From IMG/VR virus record IMGVR_UViG_3300042876_000220, positions 1 through 23,261 of that record: a DNA stretch of 23,261 bases. One strand, 5' to 3'. Below, piece by piece: positions 21,048 through 23,261 of the stretch (the stretch's first letter is position 1; each line of letters begins with the position of its first letter). The notes beneath the pieces were generated by a model. The model was not told where the DNA came from. It searched no databases and was given only the letters and a program-made list of their open reading frames with translations. This DNA comes from a virus. Both the position numbers and the translations under genes were made by a program.

Positions 21048-22676
21048 TCAGTACGCATAGAACGCGGGCCCGGCGGCCTTCGACATGGCGGCCACGAGGC
21101 CGGCCGCGATGGAGTCGTTGCGCGCTTCCCACGACAGGCAGCCGGCTACCGCGGCATCGATCTTCAGAGGCGAGTGATCGCGTTCCTTGCGGACCGACCA
21201 CAGGCGCTCGCTCTTGTCGTCGCGCTCCCGGAGCATCCGCCGGATGCAGTGCCCGATATGGGCCGCGAGCACCGGATCCCCACTGTGCGAGATCGAGCTG
21301 TCGGTCATCGCCTGGCTGTAGCTGCGGAGCGCGAACCCCATCGGGCGGTTGCGGTAGGTCTCCCACGGCAGGACGGTCCGCTCGCCATGCTTCGCGCGCC
21401 AGCCGGCGAGCTCTTCCTTCCAGTACGGCGGATCGGCGTACATCCGGGTCACGGTCCACTTGCTGAACGCCTCGTCAACGCCCAGCTCGACCGCTTCGAT
21501 GAACGCCTCGTCCCGCTCGTATGCGGAGGGGTCCCAGATGCCGACGGGCCACTGGTGCCCGGTCAGGATCTCGGTCGCGATCAGGGCCGTCCAGTCATCG
21601 GCCTTGGATCCGTCGAACCCGAGCGCGATCAGGGCCTTGGCGGGCACGACATGGTCGGGCTTCGCGAGCTCCTTCCAGCGCTCGGCGTCGAAGGCGCGTT
21701 CGTTGCGCCGGCGAATGCGGTTGAGCCACACTCGATCGAGGTATTCCTCGTCCGCCCCGGCCTGCGTCCACTGGTTGGCGATCCGGTCGACATCGCTGAT
21801 CGCGGCGATGCACGGACCCGAGGCGTCCAGGATGGCCTCGCGCAGCCCGGCCTTCGTCGTGGTGTCGATCCGCTCATCGGCCCAGCGGTAGAAGAACCAC
21901 ATCCGCGACTGCTTGGCGTCGTCGCCCACGAGCGCCCGCGCCGAGTCGTGCATCATCTCGGCCAGCGAACCCTCGCCCGGCGTGTAGGACGTGGTGACGT
22001 GCAGTTCCCACGGCTCGGCGATGGGGCGCTTGGCGAGGTTCGCCGTCATCGTGTGGTGCGCCTCGATCTGGCGCGCCATCGTCCAGCGGTGCGTCTCTTC
22101 CTTGACCTGGAACGTGGTCCGGCCGCCGTCGCGTGAGTCCGGGGCGTTGGACAGCGCCTCCGCCCGCCCGTCCCCCGAGCGGCGGATGATCCGCTCGAGG
22201 CCGATGTCGTACAGGTCTGCGGACGGACCCTCGGAGATCATCACGTAGAGCGCGGCGTAGGACGTGTCCTCGGCCTGCTTCTCGCTGAACGCCACGAGCG
22301 GGATGTAGGGGTCGGTCACCGGCCGGCCCACCGGGATCCATGCGCTGCCCTCGCGCCGGAACCCGTCACATCGGACGGGTGAGTCGGGGGCGAGCTCGGC
22401 CGCGGCGATCGCTCCGCCGCGCTCCGATTTCTTGGACCCCTTGCGGACCATCAGGACGCCGAGGTCGAACCGCCGTTTGCCGGCCCGCGGGTGACCGTGC
22501 GGGTAGACCTCGTACAGCGCGTCCAGGATCTCGCGGTCCTCATCGTCCAGCCGGTAGGGCTTGCCCCGGAGGTCGCCGGGGCCGAAGGACAGGCTGGCCT
22601 CCATCCACGCCGCGACATCCGGGCCGAGCGTGGGCCGCGGCCGGGGATCGAACGGCGGAATGAGGAGAAAGCTCAC
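21048..22676 (-). CDS. Terminase large subunit
   Basis: A 542-residue DNA-packaging motor read from GTG 22676, overlapping the small subunit's stop (GTGA); a longer open frame upstream was excluded as overlap. The ATPase shows a Walker A variant VRKGSKKSE (77-85), Walker B TFQVKEETH (188-196) with paired glutamates, and the coupling motif VTTSYTPGEGS (227-237). The RNase H-like nuclease has GFDGSKADDWTAL (353-365), YADPPYW (413-419) and KIDAAVAGCL (505-514), whose acidic residues bind metal. It cuts and translocates DNA into the prohead. Confidence 0.9.
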   Translation of the reverse strand: MSFLLIPPFDPRPRPTLGPDVAAWMEASLSFGPGDLRGKPYRLDDEDREILDALYEVYPHGHPRAGKRRFDLGVLMVRKGSKKSERGGAIAAAELAPDSPVRCDGFRREGSAWIPVGRPVTDPYIPLVAFSEKQAEDTSYAALYVMISEGPSADLYDIGLERIIRRSGDGRAEALSNAPDSRDGGRTTFQVKEETHRWTMARQIEAHHTMTANLAKRPIAEPWELHVTTSYTPGEGSLAEMMHDSARALVGDDAKQSRMWFFYRWADERIDTTTKAGLREAILDASGPCIAAISDVDRIANQWTQAGADEEYLDRVWLNRIRRRNERAFDAERWKELAKPDHVVPAKALIALGFDGSKADDWTALIATEILTGHQWPVGIWDPSAYERDEAFIEAVELGVDEAFSKWTVTRMYADPPYWKEELAGWRAKHGERTVLPWETYRNRPMGFALRSYSQAMTDSSISHSGDPVLAAHIGHCIRRMLRERDDKSERLWSVRKERDHSPLKIDAAVAGCLSWEARNDSIAAGLVAAMSKAAGPAFYAY

Positions 22677-23227
22677 CCGATCGCCTCGCGGGTGGCGATG
22701 TCGACGACCGAGGACGTGAGCGATGAGCCGCGGTTGGTCCGGCGGACGGCCGGGGGCGGGGCTGGGGCCACGACGGCGCCCTTGACCTTCTTGACCTCCC
22801 ACTGGAGCTGGCGGCGGGAGAGCGGCGACAGCCCGAACTCGCGCGACGCCTGGCGCATCTCGGCGTGGATCTTGGAGTCGCCGAAGGTCCAGAACTCGTC
22901 CACCAGCACGGCCAGCGCGAGCAGCCCCGGGACGTCGGCGTTGACCCATTCCTCGACCATCGGCGAGGCCCAGATCGTCTCCCACCAGGAGAGCGTCTGG
23001 GGCTTCCAGTCGATGGGCCGGGGGTCGTAATCGTGGGGCTCGACCTCGGCTTCGTCGAACCATCGGCGGGTGTGCGACCACTTGGCGAGCCGGCACTGGG
23101 CGCAGGTGATCGATGACCAGCGGCCGGCCGGGAGCGGGACCTTCGTGGCCGCAGTGGCGGAGAGCGTGGCGGCGGTGGACGTCCGGTTGCGTCGCTGGCG
23201 GTTCGGGTTGGGGGCGGGTCCGGGCAT
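22673..23227 (-). CDS. Terminase small subunit
   Basis: The 184-residue protein begins MPGPAPNPNRQRRNRTSTAA, the proline/arginine-rich start I associate with actinophage small terminases. A helical core follows (ETIWASPMVEEW, VPGLLALAVLVDEFW, then AEMRQASREFGLSPLSRRQL), of which the last part resembles the DNA-binding helix pair. It binds packaging sites and hands DNA to the large subunit, coupled by a GTGA overlap. The 34 bases between its ATG and the window edge show no clear ribosome site, so the start rests on the conserved N-terminus. Confidence 0.8.
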   Translation of the reverse strand: MPGPAPNPNRQRRNRTSTAATLSATAATKVPLPAGRWSSITCAQCRLAKWSHTRRWFDEAEVEPHDYDPRPIDWKPQTLSWWETIWASPMVEEWVNADVPGLLALAVLVDEFWTFGDSKIHAEMRQASREFGLSPLSRRQLQWEVKKVKGAVVAPAPPPAVRRTNRGSSLTSSVVDIATREAIG

Positions 23228-23261
23228 CGGTTTCAGGAACCCGTACGCAGAAATACGCCAG

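Noticed and set aside
22677-23096. N-terminal extension of the large terminase
   Set aside because: It would overlap nearly all of the small terminase gene; the GTG at 22676 gives a standard length and a GTGA overlap.

Overview
The window reads as most of a tailed, siphovirus-like temperate phage (or prophage) of a high-GC bacterium. Features supporting this are the GC-rich sequence, dense four-base start/stop overlaps, many GTG starts, and two near-leaderless promoters. These fit an actinobacterial host best, but another high-GC phylum (for example Chloroflexota) cannot be excluded. No integrase, holin, endolysin, DNA polymerase or tRNA gene is visible, so the genome must continue past at least one edge. 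No gene-free stretch exceeds 300 bases; the longest is 4515-4727.

Late genes run right to left on the minus strand from 23227 to 5430. The packaging and head block holds small terminase, large terminase, SPP1-type portal, scaffold and major capsid protein. A five-gene sugar cassette (14742-17941) follows directly: a GT-A-like glycosyltransferase, two class I methyltransferases, a family 2 glycosyltransferase and a DUF616-type glycosyltransferase. A small zinc-ribbon/HTH protein follows. The connector and tail block comes next: adaptor, tail-terminator-like protein, HK97 gp10-like protein, major tail protein, tail assembly chaperones joined by a -1 frameshift, tape measure, tail hub, a fibre-domain protein, a lectin-like minor tail protein and a small repeat protein.

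Two plus-strand genes separate the late and early blocks. One encodes a polytopic membrane protein resembling GT87/DUF2029 mannosyltransferases (4728-5492). The other encodes an HTH/coiled-coil regulator (4032-4514). The regulator faces away from a small Cro-like HTH gene (3654-3887) across a 144-base region with two back-to-back promoters and a dyad operator candidate. This looks like an immunity switch.

Early genes run leftward from the Cro-like gene: a winged-helix protein, several small unknown or Cys-rich proteins, a C2H2/HNH protein, a 41-residue zinc protein, an Erf/Rad52-like annealing protein, two more HNH proteins and a gene cut by the left edge.

The most interesting content is the glycan-modifying cassette buried in the head operon, the separate membrane glycosyltransferase candidate beside the immunity region, the clear CCCAAAT frameshift site, and the structured scaffold-capsid spacer.
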